Origin: Eutreptiella sp. 'Long Island Sound 2002'
Taxonomy: Eukaryota > Euglenozoa > Euglenophyceae > Eutreptiales > Eutreptiaceae
Length of the DNA stretch: 64,000 nucleotides
NCBI GenBank assembly: GCA_964036045.1
Contig: OZ038381.1
Coordinates: forward strand, 102,925,367 to 102,989,366
Direction of reading: 5' to 3'
Shown in pieces: positions 61,935 through 64,000 of the stretch; within the stretch, counting starts at the first letter, position 1, and every line of letters begins with the position of its first letter. The translations under genes and the position numbers were made by a program. The notes under the pieces are model-generated. The model saw nothing but the letters and a program-made list of their open reading frames with translations. It was not told the DNA's origin and did no database searches.

Positions 61935-64000
61935 GGCCGGGCAGGGACAAGAACGGGAGGCGCTAGGGGCACGGGGCCAGGGGCGTGCGGAGGGACGGGC
62001 AGATGGGATGCGGGAAGGCGGACGCGGGGGGTCCGCGGAGGTGGAGGAGGGTGAGGAGGAGATGTGACCGACACGAGGAGAGGAGGAGGGGAGCGGAGAG
62101 GTGCAGGTGCGCAGGGGAGGGCAGGGACACGGCTGAAAGTGGAGGGGGATATGGTGATGGCGGACGCGGACGAGAACCCCAAGCGGAGAGCACAGGACCA
62201 GCGGCGGGGGAGAGGGGAGATGGGGTGGCGGAGTACGGGGGCGCAGGCGAGTGCGGAGGAAGCAACCGGGCAGTGGGAGGCGAGACATATCGTGGGTACG
62301 GCGAGCAGTGTGGGGCAGAACGGAAAGCAGACGGGAAGCAGTATCGGAATGTGGTACAGTGACAGAGCAGAGCGCAAGGTCGTGACTGGCGAGAACGGCC
62401 GGCCAATGCGTGGAGCAGCGCTGTGCCCTTCGGGTGCAGCACGGTGCCAGGGCTCTGACTTGCAGGAGAGGCGAACGGGCAGACGCATCCAATATTCCGA
62501 CACGTTGGTGCCAGGGTCTTGGCTGATGGTGTGATTGGAGAGATTGCTGGGATGGGCAGGTGGCAGTGCAGGTGTACTCGAATCCGGTGCAGTGGAGCCA
62601 GGTCTCGGTGGCGCCCCTGTGGACTGGCAGCCAGAGTGTGCGGGCTATCTGCCGACTTGGTACATGGCGGCAAAGCTCTCTGCATGACAGGATGGTGCTG
62701 CATTGAAAACATTGGACTTACGTGCGCCCTGCTCTGAATGGTTGACCACACCAGGCCTTGGTGGCCACCGGCGCCATGGGACACCTGCAACGTGCAACAG
62801 AGTGCGAACCTTTGTCTATGCGGCTGGGCTCCACAGTGCAAATGCAGCGACAGGAATTCGACAAGCGTCTCCCTGACGTTCTCCCTGCTTTCCTTCGGCA
62901 CATGCGGTGTCTCATGGTGCGTAGGAAACCAACGGCCATGCCAGACCTCGGGCAGGGCCACAGTCCAGTCCGCAGATACACCCCCCTCCCCCACACAGGG
63001 CCCCAGGCAACCGGAATGGGGTGAGAGGCGGGGATCGAGGGAGCACTAGGGTGGGGGAGACCCCAGGGGAAAGGGTAGGGGCGAGGGGGAGCGGCCGGGG
63101 AAGAGCACGCGGGTGGCACAGACGAGTGACAGTGCGGCACAGACAGGGAGGGCAGACGTACAGGCAGGGGCGACAGCGAGAAGGAGAATTGGAGGGGAGA
63201 CAGGCGAGAGAGGGGGCGCAGGGCAGCGGGACAGGGGTAGCACGGAGAAGAGCAGGGGGCACACGCAGGGCGCGCGGGAGAAGCGGGGAGCGCGAACACG
63301 GAAAAAAACAACAACAGCAGGACAGGCGGACACACAGGAAGGGGAAATAGAGGAGGCAGGGCGCGGGAAGTGGGGGGAACAGGGGGCCAACAGAGGCGCA
63401 AAGGAACACAATGTCTCTCACAGAGAAGCACCATGCCGATGACCCGCATAGAGCCGTACCGGCCGCCCCGCCTGACAATCAGGGAACTGATGGAGGGGCG
63501 ACCGGCGGGAGAGGACGGCAGGGGAATCCCCCCGAAGGGGTGTCTGGGGAGGCCGCCCAGGTCGGCTTACAGGTCGGAAGACGGGGCAGAAGCCCAGAGG
63601 CGCGTGAGGACGCGCGAGATACAACCATGGCACGGGGACGACCAGCAGTGAGCACACGGAGCGGGAGAACAACACTAAGAGGGCGGGCAGGAGACAGAGG
63701 GGAGGGGAGGGTAGAGAGGAGAGAGAGGAGATACATGTACACCAACGCTGGCTAAAATGCTGGGTCGCCTGGCATGGCGGGGGACCGCCAAGGGCCGCGC
63801 CACAGGATGGCGGGGGGACTGGACGAGAGCATCGATCGGAAGCGAGACAGATGGCGATGCAGTGTCGTTGTGCGTGCATGCAGGGAGGAGGAAACCACGT
63901 GGAAAAAAGCGCGGCAAAAAAAAACGCGGACAACACCCCGCAGCACCACAAGAAGACGGGACAGAAAAGGACGAGTGGCTAGGGCCACGCGACGGCCCCA
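61935..64000. other. Purine-rich DNA, no gene recognised
   Basis: G/A-rich on the plus strand at 61935-62400 and 63010-63750, like the LINE 5' and ORF1 regions, with a more balanced block at 62400-63000. Frames such as 63411-63755 and 62064-62534 have no recognised domain. It may be part of one or more further LINEs cut by the window edge. Long minus-strand Pro/Ser/Cys-rich frames here are composition shadows. Confidence 0.4.

Overview
The window is eukaryotic nuclear DNA made almost entirely of nested retrotransposons. It shows no bacterial operons, no ribosome binding sites, no CRISPR and no rRNA. Ty3/gypsy-type polyproteins with chromodomains, long LTRs, APE-type LINEs, 5'-truncated retroposons with 14-15 bp target duplications, microsatellites and G-tracts point to a large repeat-rich genome. 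An alga (a streptophyte alga or a dinoflagellate) is my best guess, from memory of similar RNase H/integrase junction motifs; this is weak evidence. The primer-binding site of the first LTR element matches an initiator tRNA-Met ending CTCTGCTACCA rather than the land-plant CTCTGATACCA, which argues mildly against a land plant.

Layout. 1-8300: no recognised genes; tRNA-like relics near 2.8 and 3.2 kb, an 18-G tract, a diverged tandem repeat (5.4-7.5 kb) split by a minus-strand LINE fragment with a perfect 15-bp target duplication, then G-tract repeats. 8313-21490: Element 1, a 13.2-kb chromovirus-like Ty3/gypsy element with 2.36-kb LTRs and a 4-5 bp target duplication; its gag-pol is broken by stops and frameshifts, and its integrase has lost the catalytic Glu. 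21.9-24.6 kb: microsatellite, G-tract repeats, a free-standing minus-strand GIY-YIG nuclease-like ORF and an LTR-like scrap. 24604-27150: minus-strand LINE ORF2 fragment. 27162-37045: three head-to-tail copies of a ~3.19-kb unit made of a Ty3-like 3' end and LTR start fused to a LINE ORF1 and the start of ORF2; the third copy continues into a nearly complete ORF2. That ORF2 is interrupted inside its RNase H domain by Element 2 (41125-58230), a 17.1-kb relative of Element 1 with 2.94-kb LTRs, and resumes at 58231-59244. 59.5-61.9 kb holds a degenerate ORF of about 800 codons with no recognised family; the rest is purine-rich and unassigned.

How it fits together. Both LTR elements order their products as Gag (coiled coil, capsid-like part, unusual Cys/His knuckle), protease, an extra domain resembling the methyltransferase-like domain of DIRS elements, reverse transcriptase, RNase H, integrase and chromodomain. 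In both, gag and pol share a frame and are separated by a single UAG at an equivalent place, which suggests readthrough. Element 2 also carries a separate coiled-coil ORF before gag. The LINE encodes an acidic ORF1 protein and an ORF2 with APE endonuclease, RT, RNase H and a terminal zinc knuckle. Relative ages: LINE array first, then the small retroposon in its second copy and Element 2 in ORF2. Most genes here are decayed; only the three LINE ORF1 copies, the Element 2 leader ORF and the GIY-YIG ORF are uninterrupted.
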